A stretch of DNA of 64,000 bases. It comes from CALHVX01 sp964640725 (GTDB taxonomy: Bacteria; Pseudomonadota; Gammaproteobacteria; Pseudomonadales; Azotimanducaceae). Numbering within the stretch: position 1 is the stretch's first letter; every line of letters starts with the position of its first letter. The notes under the pieces are model-generated. The model was not told where the DNA came from, made no database searches, and saw only the letters and a list, made by a program, of their open reading frames with translations. The stretch spans positions 62,001 to 126,000 of the forward strand of contig CAZXIJ010000008.1 of assembly GCA_964640725.1 (NCBI GenBank), read 5' to 3'. Made by a program: the position numbers and the translations under genes. Shown here one piece after another: positions 1-8,300 of this stretch.

Positions 1-856
1 CTTCTTTGTCGTTGTCGCCGTTTGCCCGAGCGACCTGCGCGCACAGGCTGCGGGCATAGAAGCGGGCAGCGTCGCTGGCGGTGCGGTCGGTCCACTGCCT
101 GAGCAGGTCTGCGGCGCGGTCTGCCCGCTGCGGCTCTTCGTTGCGAAGCAGCACTGCAGCCAGATTGAAGAGCCATCGAGTGCCAGCCAGCGGCGCGCCG
201 ATCCGTTCGCGCAGGGCGAGCTCTGCGTTAATGCTCTCCAGAAAGCCCTGGAGATCGCCAGTGATGCCCAGAGCCAGTCCTTTGAGCGTGTAGTGCGCGA
301 TCAGCGTCAGCGGGTCGGTTCGCTGCAGGTCGATTTGCTGCTCGACCCGACGCACCGCCGTCAGCATCGCGTCAGTGCGTCCCAGACGGTAGAGCGGGCC
401 GCCGCGAAGGGCTTCAATGAGCAGGCGCTCGTCGGTCACTACGGCATTGGCTCGCATGCGGGTGTCCAGCACCTCGAGCGCTTGCGCGTAGTCGCCTGCC
501 AGCCAAACGGGGCCAAAGCGGGACAAGGTCTCGAACAGGTCGCGCTCGGCCGGGCTGGCCAGGGGCAAGTGCGTCTCGCGAAAGCGCCGCACGGCAGGCG
601 TGAATTCTTCCTGGGTTTCCTCCAGCACGGCGTCGAAGATTGCCAGCAGCGTGCGCCGGGCTGGTCCCAGCTGGGTCGCGGCAGCCGGCGCCGCGGTGAC
701 GCTCCCTGTCTCCGCCAGGCGCTCCAGGATCTGGTCTACGCCACCCTGCCAGCTCGCTGCCCGGCTGAGGCCAGGCAGCGTTGCAGCCAGCAACGCAAGG
801 CAAAGGCAAAGGCAAAGGCAGGCATTTTTTTTCGGAATGGATTCGAGACAGTACAT
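1..856 (-). CDS. Exported helical-repeat (TPR-like) protein, 3' end cut off by the window
   Basis: The frame is open from an ATG at 856 down to base 1 (285 codons), so the C-terminus lies outside the window. The N-terminus reads as a signal peptide: two Lys near residue 9, a hydrophobic run made of Leu-Cys repeats followed by Leu/Ala, and a likely cleavage after an S-R-A-A type site near residue 34. There is no clear lipobox. The rest is amphipathic and helical, with segments such as WLAGDYAQALEVLD and LYRLGRTDAMLTAVRR that look TPR-like. Proteins of this layout in gammaproteobacteria often end in a sensory or GGDEF domain, but that part is not visible, so no function is assigned. It follows the hydrolase at 922-1800 on the same strand after 65 bases. 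The Leu-Cys run is encoded by a hexanucleotide repeat. Confidence 0.6.
   Translation of the reverse strand, partial: MYCLESIPKKNACLCLCLCLALLAATLPGLSRAASWQGGVDQILERLAETGSVTAAPAAATQLGPARRTLLAIFDAVLEETQEEFTPAVRRFRETHLPLASPAERDLFETLSRFGPVWLAGDYAQALEVLDTRMRANAVVTDERLLIEALRGGPLYRLGRTDAMLTAVRRVEQQIDLQRTDPLTLIAHYTLKGLALGITGDLQGFLESINAELALRERIGAPLAGTRWLFNLAAVLLRNEEPQRADRAADLLRQWTDRTASDAARFYARSLCAQVARANGDNDKE
795..824. repeat. Hexanucleotide tandem repeat inside a signal-peptide coding region
   Basis: Three perfect CAAAGG copies lie at 801-818, with imperfect partial copies on both sides. On the coding strand they read as alternating Leu and Cys codons in the hydrophobic core of the signal peptide of the gene at 1-856. 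A change of one unit would add or remove two residues without shifting the frame. Confidence 0.8.
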
Positions 857-921
857 TGCCCGTCTTTCAGGCGGCTACGGGCCAAAAGCTAGCCGATCCT
901 GAAGTGTAGACGAGCCGGCTG

Positions 922-1800
922 TCAGCGCCTGGTGAGCTGCGAGATCCCGCCGGCGATCTCCGGCCACAGTGCCCGGGGCAGGTCGTGGCCCATCCCTTCG
1001 AGCAACATCAGCTGCGATCCCGGTAGCGCCTCGTGCGTGTCGATGCCCCCCTCAACCGGCACCAGGGGGTCGGCTTTGCCGTGGATGACAAGGGCCGGCA
1101 GCGACAGTTTGCGCAGCCCGGCGCGCCGGTCCGGCTGGGTCGCAGCCGCGGCCATTTGCCGGGCGACCCCGGCCGGATCCGAGGCGCGGTCAAAATCCGC
1201 GAGGGCGCGTTCGCGGAGTTCCTCGGGGTCGGCCGGATAGGCTGGACTGCCGATAATCGCGGCGATCTCTGCCGTGCGACGCGCTGCGCCCTCGCGGTCC
1301 GTCGCGCCGGGAGACATGAGTGCCCCCATCGCCTCCGGGGTAGCCGGCGGCAGCTCCCGGTTGCCCGTCGAGGACATGATTGAGGTCATGCTGAGAATAC
1401 GGTCCGGGTAAGCCAGCGCGGCTGTCTGCGCGATCATGCCCCCCAGGGACGCGCCGCAGATATGCGCTGCGGGCAACTGCAGGGCATCCATCAGGCCAAT
1501 CATGTCGGCGGCCATATCTGCCAGCCCGTAGGGCACCTGGGCGGGTTTGCCCTCGAGCATGGCGCCCATCACCGCCGCCATATCTGGCAGGCCGGCCTTG
1601 TGCAGATGCGTCGAGAGCCCAACATCGCGATTGTCAAAGCGAATGACGTAGTGGCCCTTGCTGGCCAGCGACGCGCACAGGTCCGGGTGCCAGCGCGTCA
1701 TCTGGGACCCCAGGCCCATGATCATGATGAGCGGCGGGTGGTCGGGCTGGCCGAAGGTGTCGTATTCCACGGTAATGTCGTTGGCGGCGATCTGGGGCAT
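922..1800 (-). CDS. Alpha/beta-hydrolase fold protein
   Basis: The product is 292 residues from an ATG at 1800; an in-frame upstream ATG at 1848 would add 16 residues that do not look like this family. The fold markers are clear: an oxyanion-type MIMGLGSQ loop near residue 30, the nucleophile elbow CGASLGG near residue 120, an aspartate in IHGKADPLVP, and a catalytic histidine in LEGMGHDLP near the C-terminus. It resembles the RdmC/AknM-like esterase branch, usually of 270-310 residues. The substrate cannot be told. It is divergent from the sensor kinase at 1927 and shares a 126-base intergenic region with it. It is cytoplasmic, with no signal peptide. Confidence 0.8.
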   Translation of the reverse strand: MPQIAANDITVEYDTFGQPDHPPLIMIMGLGSQMTRWHPDLCASLASKGHYVIRFDNRDVGLSTHLHKAGLPDMAAVMGAMLEGKPAQVPYGLADMAADMIGLMDALQLPAAHICGASLGGMIAQTAALAYPDRILSMTSIMSSTGNRELPPATPEAMGALMSPGATDREGAARRTAEIAAIIGSPAYPADPEELRERALADFDRASDPAGVARQMAAAATQPDRRAGLRKLSLPALVIHGKADPLVPVEGGIDTHEALPGSQLMLLEGMGHDLPRALWPEIAGGISQLTRR

Positions 1801-1926
1801 GGGTTGGTCCTTGTCGGTCAGCGGGCACGGTAGCGATCCTGATCGCAAACTGCCAGCCGGGTCGCAATCGCCGCAGCCTTTCTATACTCAAGGCACGCCC
1901 ACTGCCGCGGTCGCTGACTTCTGGCC

Positions 1927-4077
1927 ATGCTTGCTGACGAACGACCATCCTCGGGTTCTACGGAATCACGCTGGCCACCGCTGCGCGTGTATCTGCTGGC
2001 CACGCTGGCGGTGGCGGCCCTCACGATCTACGCCGACGTGCTGGGCATGACCCACAACAAGGTGGTGGCAATCTGGCCCGCAGCGGGGCTCGCGCTGTGG
2101 CTCATGTGGCGCTACGGCTGGACCATGAGCGTGCCGATCATGCTCGGGCACTGGTCCTTCGGGTTGCTGTTTCTGCCCTACGACACCAGCTTCGCCAGCT
2201 TCGTCAATGTCGTCGCGGCGGGCCTTGCAGCCTTGCTGATCCGAAACCGTCTGCGGCCCGGCCCCGCTCATGCCGTAAGCAACGTGCTGTGGGTGATTGG
2301 CCCGGCTGTGCTGGCCCAGAGTGTGATCGCCGGACTGACTGGTGGCCTGTACTTCGCCGCCACCCTGGATCTGGCGGGTCCTGCTGCCACGGACATGATT
2401 CTGCGCTGGACCATCTCGGATGTGGCCGGTGGCCTGATTGTCGCGCCGCTGCTCTTTGCCTGGTCCCTGCAGGGATTGCGACCGGCTTTGGCCGACCTTC
2501 GCAGCTCCGAGTTCGCGGTGACCATGCTGGGTGTGGCAGCCCTGCTGATCGCGGCGCAGCTGTCCGTGCCGGTGTTCTCCGAGAGCGGCAAGATCCTGCT
2601 TCTGAGCGCGCCCCTGCTGTTTTGGCTGGCCGTGCGGCCGCCGTCCCTGGCTGCCATCCTTGGGCTGATGAGTATCGCGCTGGCAGCGCTGACCCTGGCT
2701 TCGCAGAGTATCTATATCGATAGCCAGGCGATTCTCGAGACACAGCTGTTCATCTGCATGTTTTTAGCCAGCGCGCAGGTCATGCAGGCCATGCTGGCCC
2801 AGCAGGGCGAGCTGAACCGGCAGCTTGCCACCCACAGCGAGAAACTGGAGCAGCGGGTCGCAGAACGGACCCGCGATGCAGAGCTGGCCAGGCAGAAAGC
2901 AGAGGCGGCGGACGCGGCCAAGTCCGAGTTCCTCGCAAACACCAGCCACGAGGTCCGCACGCCCCTGAACGCTATTCTGGGCATGGCCGATTTCCTGTCG
3001 CAGAGCAAGCTGGATCAGGAGCAGCGCGAGCAAACCGAGACGATTCTGGCGGCGGGCAGGAATCTGATGTCCGTGCTCAACGATGTGATTGATCTTTCCA
3101 AGGTCGAGGCAGGAAAGCTCGAAATCGCGCCGCAGGTGACGGAGATGGCGGATTTTTGCCGCCAGATCGAGAGTCTCTGGCGCCCCATCGCTGCAGACAA
3201 GGGACTCGCGTTCAGGGTTGAGCAGGACGAAGCCCTGCTGCCGTTGCTCGAGTTCGACGCTCATCGACTGCTGCAGTGCGCCTCAAACCTCGTCTCTAAC
3301 GCGATCAAGTTTACGGACACCGGTACCGTTCAGGTGCGGGTCGGAGCTCGAGCCCTTGACGATGTTCAAGCGGTCCTTGAAATCAGTGTGCGAGACACGG
3401 GCATCGGCATGAGCCCGGCAGACCAGGCGAAACTGTTCCAACCCTTCGAGCAGCTGGATTCGTCGATCACGCGACGCTACGGCGGTACGGGGCTGGGGCT
3501 GGCGATTACCCGCCGCCTGGCGGAGCTCATGGGCGGTGATGTGGCTGTCGCGAGCCAGCAGGGGCAGGGCACCACGTTCACGGTGACTGTGGGCGCGGTC
3601 CGGGCCAGCTCCGAAGCGCAGGCGCCAGCCGTGCGGGCTGGTGTGCTCGCCGCCGCGGTGCCCCGCGACCTGAAGGTCTTGCTGGTGGAGGACAACCTGG
3701 TCAACCGCAAAGTGGCGCTCGGGCACTTGCGGAAGCTCGATTGGACCGTCGCGCAGGCAGAAAATGGGGTCGAAGCGTTGGCACTGTTGGAACAGCAACG
3801 GTTCGATCTGATCCTGTGCGATGTGCATATGCCGGTCATGGACGGCATCGCAACCACCCGGGCGATTCGTGCGTCGCAGGCGCCCTGGGCGGCAGTGCCG
3901 ATCATCGCGCTCACCGCTGACGCGATGGTAGATGATCGGCGCAAGCTGCTGCAGATCGGCATGAACGGTTACGCCAGCAAACCGATTGACCGGGATGCGC
4001 TGCTGCAGGAAATCGCCCAGGTATTGGCGGCCCCGGTGCCGATTCCCGACGGCGATCAGTCACCTTCGGCTGCCTGA
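1927..4077 (+). CDS. MASE1-domain hybrid sensor histidine kinase
   Basis: The 716-residue protein starts with about eight membrane segments (residues 20-280) that match a MASE1 sensor domain, including the IWPAAGLALWL element. A short coiled coil follows (LEQRVAERTRDAELARQKAEAADAA cannot be quoted in full here but spans about residues 305-330). Next is a HisKA box SHEVRTPLN with the phospho-accepting His near 340, then an HATPase domain with N-box SNLVSNAIKF, G1 DTGIGM and G2 GGTGLGL. A C-terminal receiver begins VLLVEDN and carries the phospho-Asp in LILCDVHMPVMDG near residue 631. No output domain is present, so signal must pass to a phosphotransfer protein encoded elsewhere. The ligand is unknown. 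A TATACT -10-like hexamer lies at 1883-1888. The start has no strong ribosome binding site. Confidence 0.92.
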   Translation: MLADERPSSGSTESRWPPLRVYLLATLAVAALTIYADVLGMTHNKVVAIWPAAGLALWLMWRYGWTMSVPIMLGHWSFGLLFLPYDTSFASFVNVVAAGLAALLIRNRLRPGPAHAVSNVLWVIGPAVLAQSVIAGLTGGLYFAATLDLAGPAATDMILRWTISDVAGGLIVAPLLFAWSLQGLRPALADLRSSEFAVTMLGVAALLIAAQLSVPVFSESGKILLLSAPLLFWLAVRPPSLAAILGLMSIALAALTLASQSIYIDSQAILETQLFICMFLASAQVMQAMLAQQGELNRQLATHSEKLEQRVAERTRDAELARQKAEAADAAKSEFLANTSHEVRTPLNAILGMADFLSQSKLDQEQREQTETILAAGRNLMSVLNDVIDLSKVEAGKLEIAPQVTEMADFCRQIESLWRPIAADKGLAFRVEQDEALLPLLEFDAHRLLQCASNLVSNAIKFTDTGTVQVRVGARALDDVQAVLEISVRDTGIGMSPADQAKLFQPFEQLDSSITRRYGGTGLGLAITRRLAELMGGDVAVASQQGQGTTFTVTVGAVRASSEAQAPAVRAGVLAAAVPRDLKVLLVEDNLVNRKVALGHLRKLDWTVAQAENGVEALALLEQQRFDLILCDVHMPVMDGIATTRAIRASQAPWAAVPIIALTADAMVDDRRKLLQIGMNGYASKPIDRDALLQEIAQVLAAPVPIPDGDQSPSAA

Positions 4078-4196
4078 GCGTCAAAATGCTGTCGTCCTTG
4101 CTGCGGTTGCCCGTTTGGTGAACCGCTTCAATGCGCTCGGCGCATCGCCTTATTACCTTAGGTCCCACTCATGCCCTTGTCTGCGGGCGAGGGACC

Positions 4197-4898
4197 ATGA
4201 CCGACGCCACCGACTACTACCGTATCCTGCACGTCAGCGAGGATGCGCCCCAGGAAATTATTCGGGCCAGCTATCGCGCGCTGATGCAGGCGCTGCGCGC
4301 GCACCCGGACCTGGGCGGCGACACAGACCAGGCGAGCCTGATCAACGAAGCCTATGCGACCCTCGGCAAGCCGGCACGGCGTAGTGCCTATGATGCACAG
4401 CGGCAGGACCAGGCAGCCGCACGGGAGCCGGGCCCGACAATTCCTGCCTCCGGGTTATATGCGCGGCCCGGGGCTCGCGAAACACTTGCGCAATGCCCTT
4501 TCTGCGGCTGGCAGCCTGCACGGGACGCTCGGGATCAGACCCTGGACTGTGGACGTTGCGGCAGCCCGATGCAGCGGCGGGACCGACAGATCTTTGACGA
4601 GCAGGATGCCCGTGCCCTGGCGCGCCTGCATCGCTGCGGTCCCGTGGCAATTTTCACGCATTGGCCTGCCCCGGCGATCAATGGCCGAATGCAGAACGTA
4701 TCGCTGAACGGCATGGCCATCGCGGTGCCGGCGTCCCTGCACTTTGGTCAGCGCATCAAGCTGGTCTGTGAGATCTGTGAGTCTGTCGCTCGGGTCGTGC
4801 GCGTATCCGGCGAAGAGGCGGTGCGCTCCGTCGGCGTGGAGTTTGAGACGGTCCGATTTACCCGGGCCCGCGGAGGCTTCGTTTCAACCCGGGCGTAA
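4197..4898 (+). CDS. J-domain / zinc-ribbon / PilZ fusion protein
   Basis: The product is 233 residues from an ATG at 4197. Residues 1-65 form a J-domain (DYYRILHVSEDAPQEIIRASYR) with an intact HPD motif in RAHPDLGG, so DnaK stimulation is possible. A linker leads to a four-cysteine zinc ribbon, CPFCGW then CGRCGSP. The C-terminal 90 residues look like a PilZ domain (NVSLNGMAIAV, VRSVGVEFE), the fold that binds cyclic di-GMP. The usual RxxxR upstream arginines are not obvious, so nucleotide binding is uncertain. The gene stands 119 bases after the hybrid kinase on the same strand. The likely role is a chaperone adaptor controlled by, or related to, second-messenger signalling; this is inference from the domains. 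Confidence 0.75.
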   Translation: MTDATDYYRILHVSEDAPQEIIRASYRALMQALRAHPDLGGDTDQASLINEAYATLGKPARRSAYDAQRQDQAAAREPGPTIPASGLYARPGARETLAQCPFCGWQPARDARDQTLDCGRCGSPMQRRDRQIFDEQDARALARLHRCGPVAIFTHWPAPAINGRMQNVSLNGMAIAVPASLHFGQRIKLVCEICESVARVVRVSGEEAVRSVGVEFETVRFTRARGGFVSTRA

Positions 4899-5103
4899 GC
4901 CGGTCCCTGCCAATTCCGTTTGACCCAGCCGCGGTCTTGTCCCCCAGGGCGGCCCTACATTTTCGTTTCATTTTACTTTCACAGCTTGCTGACGATCTCG
5001 CGATACACTCGACAGGCAATTAGACGATATGGACGATGGTAGCGAGATTGCAATAACAAGCCGATCCAGAAACCGGCAAATGAAAGGGAAGGGGGATTTC
5101 CGC

Positions 5104-5307
5104 ATGAACGAAGTTCGAGTGCAGCGCCAGTTCGATGAGCGCTACGTACCTGTGCCAGAGATTGGTTGCTGGTTATGGCTCCATGAGAGTCAGCCCGCCC
5201 GCCGCACGGCGTGGCTGCTGGAACATGGCGCCAAGCCTGTGAGTCAGTTGTCTACCTCCTGCGGCAGCGAAGGCTGCGTTAACCCGGCGCATCTGCGCCT
5301 GAGGTAA
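5104..5307 (+). CDS. Short HNH-endonuclease-like protein, probably a remnant
   Basis: A 67-residue frame starts at an ATG preceded by a purine-rich GGAAGGGGG site. It has the two signatures typical of small phage-type HNH proteins: a GCWLWL element near residue 20 and a C-terminal CGSEGCVNPAHLRLR, which matches the Cys/Asn/His end of an HNH finger. The middle, where the first His and Asn-bearing strand should lie, is much shortened. It may be a decayed mobile endonuclease or a small DNA-binding protein. An earlier in-frame start would add up to 25 residues. The 205 bases before it are AT-richer than the surroundings, and I see no other gene there. Confidence 0.5.
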   Translation: MNEVRVQRQFDERYVPVPEIGCWLWLHESQPARRTAWLLEHGAKPVSQLSTSCGSEGCVNPAHLRLR

Positions 5308-5332
5308 CAGCTACGCCGTCGGCGGCGGCTGT
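5307..5332. terminator. Hairpin between convergent genes
   Basis: ACAGC and CGCCG (separated by TA) pair with CGGCG and GCTGT around a TCGG tetraloop, giving ten base pairs with a two-base bulge. It lies between the ends of the HNH-like gene and the carboxylase gene and could end transcription from either side. There is no T-run. Confidence 0.45.
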
Positions 5333-5355
5333 CAGCTCCCCGTCGCTCGCATGCG

Positions 5356-8300
5356 CTACGCGGCGGTGGTTTGCTCCGCCGGGTTCATGGCCTTCACGAC
5401 AAACAGCAGATCGCCGGCATTCACCTGCTGGCCGCTGGCGAGGTTCACTCGTACGATCTCGTAATCCTGATCGTCCGGATAGACCGCCTGGCTCTCGGTG
5501 TTGAAGCTGGCCAGGCGCAGCGGCGTGAACAGTTTCATGGCCTCCAGCTGGCACAGGACGCTGTTCGTTGTGACCCGCTCGCCAATGGAGACGTAATCGG
5601 GCTCTCCGGGTGATGGCGTCAGGTAGAAAATGCCCGACGTGGGTGCGACGACTCGAATTTCCTCTGTTCCTTCGATTCTGAGCGCGTTGATGTTGGGGCC
5701 CGCGCCCACGAGCGTTGCCGCGCTCTGAACCTCTTCGATCAGCTCCGGCAGGTCGATCTTTTTGAAAAACTCCTCCAGGTAGCCGGTATCGTAGCGGCCA
5801 CCCAGGAACGTTGCGTCTGCCAGAACGCGCTTGAGCAGCGGGATGTTGGTGCAGACACCTTCAATGCTGACCGTGTCCAGATACTCGATCATGCGCGCGG
5901 CGGCCTGAGTTCGATCGCTGCCGTGCACGATGATCTGCGCAACCAGGGAGTCGTAGAAGGGCGACACCTCCTTACCGGAGGCGATGGCTGGAATCACGTC
6001 GATGTCGTCGTTCAGCGGGAAATCACAGCGGCTCACGACACCGGGATCGGGCAACACGGAGACCTTGCCGTCGGCATTCTGCAGCAGTCGCTCCGCAGTG
6101 ACCCGAACCTCGATCGAGTAGCCGTTCTGCTCGGGTTCCAAATGCGCGATGGACTCGCCGCTGGCGATCAGGAACTGCTCGGCAACGATGTTGATGCCGC
6201 TGACCTTCTCGGTCACCGGGTGTTCGACCTGCAGCCGGGTATTCATTTCCATGAAGTAGACGGCGTCGTTTCGCACGTCGTAGATAAACTCCACCGTCCC
6301 GGCGCCGACGTAGGCGACGTCCTCTGCGATGGCAGCCGTGTGGCGGTAAACCTCCTGCTCCAGCCGCTCGGGCAGCGCTGTAGAGCCCGATTCCTCGATC
6401 ACTTTTTGCTTGTTGCGCTGCACGGAGCAGTCGCGCAGGCCCAGGATCTTGGTGTTGCCGCGCGTGTCTCGCAGTAGCTGCACTTCGATGTGGCGCAGAG
6501 AGGTGACGAACTTTTCCAGGTAGACGTCGCCGTTGCCGAAAGCATTTCGAGCCTCAACGGTCACCTGGCGAAACAAATCGTAGAACTGGGCAGGATGCTC
6601 CACCACCTGAATGCCCTTGCCGCCGCCGCCGTGCACTGCCTTGATCAGCACCGGATAGCCGATGTCGTCGGCAACTTCTGAAGCGCGCTGAACGTCGGTA
6701 AGAATTCCGTGGCTACCGGGCACGACAGGCACGTTGAGTCGGCGCGCGGTAGAAATGGCGTTCGACTTGTTGCCCATGGCTTCCATGGCGGCCACCGGAG
6801 GGCCGATAAAGTTGATGCCATGGGCCCGACACAGCTCGGCGAACTGACTCGTTTCCGACAGAAAACCAATGCCAGGATGCAGCGAGTCGACCTGCTCGTG
6901 CTCGGCCACGCGTACCACCGACAGGCCGTTGAGGTAGCTCTCATCAGACGTGTTGCCGCCGATGCAGACGACCCGGTCCGCATCGTCCAGCATATCGACA
7001 GCGACTGAGTCCATGTCGGGGTCGGACTGCACCAGCACCACGTCGATATCCAGCTCCTGCGCGATGCGAATGAGTTTGGCCGCGGTGCAGCCTCGGGCAT
7101 GAATCAGAGTGCGTTTGATGGGGCGATACAGTGAGTCAGGGTCCGGTGGCAGATACTCTTTTGCAGGCACTTTGGGGCTGCCGCTGAACATGCCCTCGGC
7201 GGCGCGCGTCACAACGTCTTCGGCGGTCTCTTTGCCGATGGGCATGGACGGGTCGATGTACTGCAGGCGGTGGTCCAGGTCGCTATGGAAGGGGTTCTGA
7301 ATAAGGCCACGCATGGCGCCCGGCACAACGCTGAGGTAGTTCGACAGGGTCGCTTCGCAGGGCAGGTTCGCGGGCACGACGATCTGCCCGGCGAAAGGCA
7401 TGTTGGTGCCGCTGAAGTAGTAGTTTTGCACCAGCGGGTGCGTCACGAAACTGGCCTGGGCTCCGCCGGTGCAGTCACCGAACCCGAAGACGATGACCGG
7501 CAGGCCAAGGTCGCGCACGAAGCGGGTGATGCGATCGTTTGTGACAGCCATGGAGAATAGCGCCCCGGCGCCTTCTTTCGTTTGCATGCCGCCGGACGAT
7601 ACGAAGCAGACCACTGGTAAATTTTCCCGGGCACACTCAACCAGCAGGTGGCAGAACTTTTCGGCGCTCGCCATATCGAAAGCGCCGGCCTGGAAACCCA
7701 CGTTCGAGATCATGGCGCCGCAGCGAATCAGGCGATCGTTGCCCTTGAACTGGCCGATGCCGGTGACGACGCCGCAGGGGGTGATCCCTCGGGCCAGGGC
7801 TTGCTCGATAGAAACCCGGTAGCCCGGAAAGGACACAGGGTCGGCGCTGATCAAGTCGGCGTTGCGCTCGTCAAAGGACTCGAAGTAGCGGGCGATGAAT
7901 GCCTCGGGCTGGTAGCTGTTCTCGCGCTTCACGGCCGTGAGTTCCTGCTCGATCTGCAGGTCGTGGTAGGCGATGGTCAGACGGTTCCAGAAGTCTTTGC
8001 GGCGACCGATATTGCTGGGGTTCAGGTGCCCGTCGTAGCGCTTTGGGTCGCCCTGGGCCGCATCGTAGGAAGGAATCAGACGCTCCAGGACTTCCGTCAC
8101 GATCACCAGCAGCGTGTCAGACAGCTGCGGGTGTACCGTTTTCTTCCACTCTTCGACCGCTTTCAGGAATTTTCGCTTTTCGCTGTGCTTGCGTAACAGG
8201 GCGAGCCAGGCGACGGACTTGCCGCGCAACGCGGCGACCATCGCTTCGTTGCGAGCCGGGGCCTCCATGCCCAGGGACCGGGACAGGGAGTCGGCGGCCA

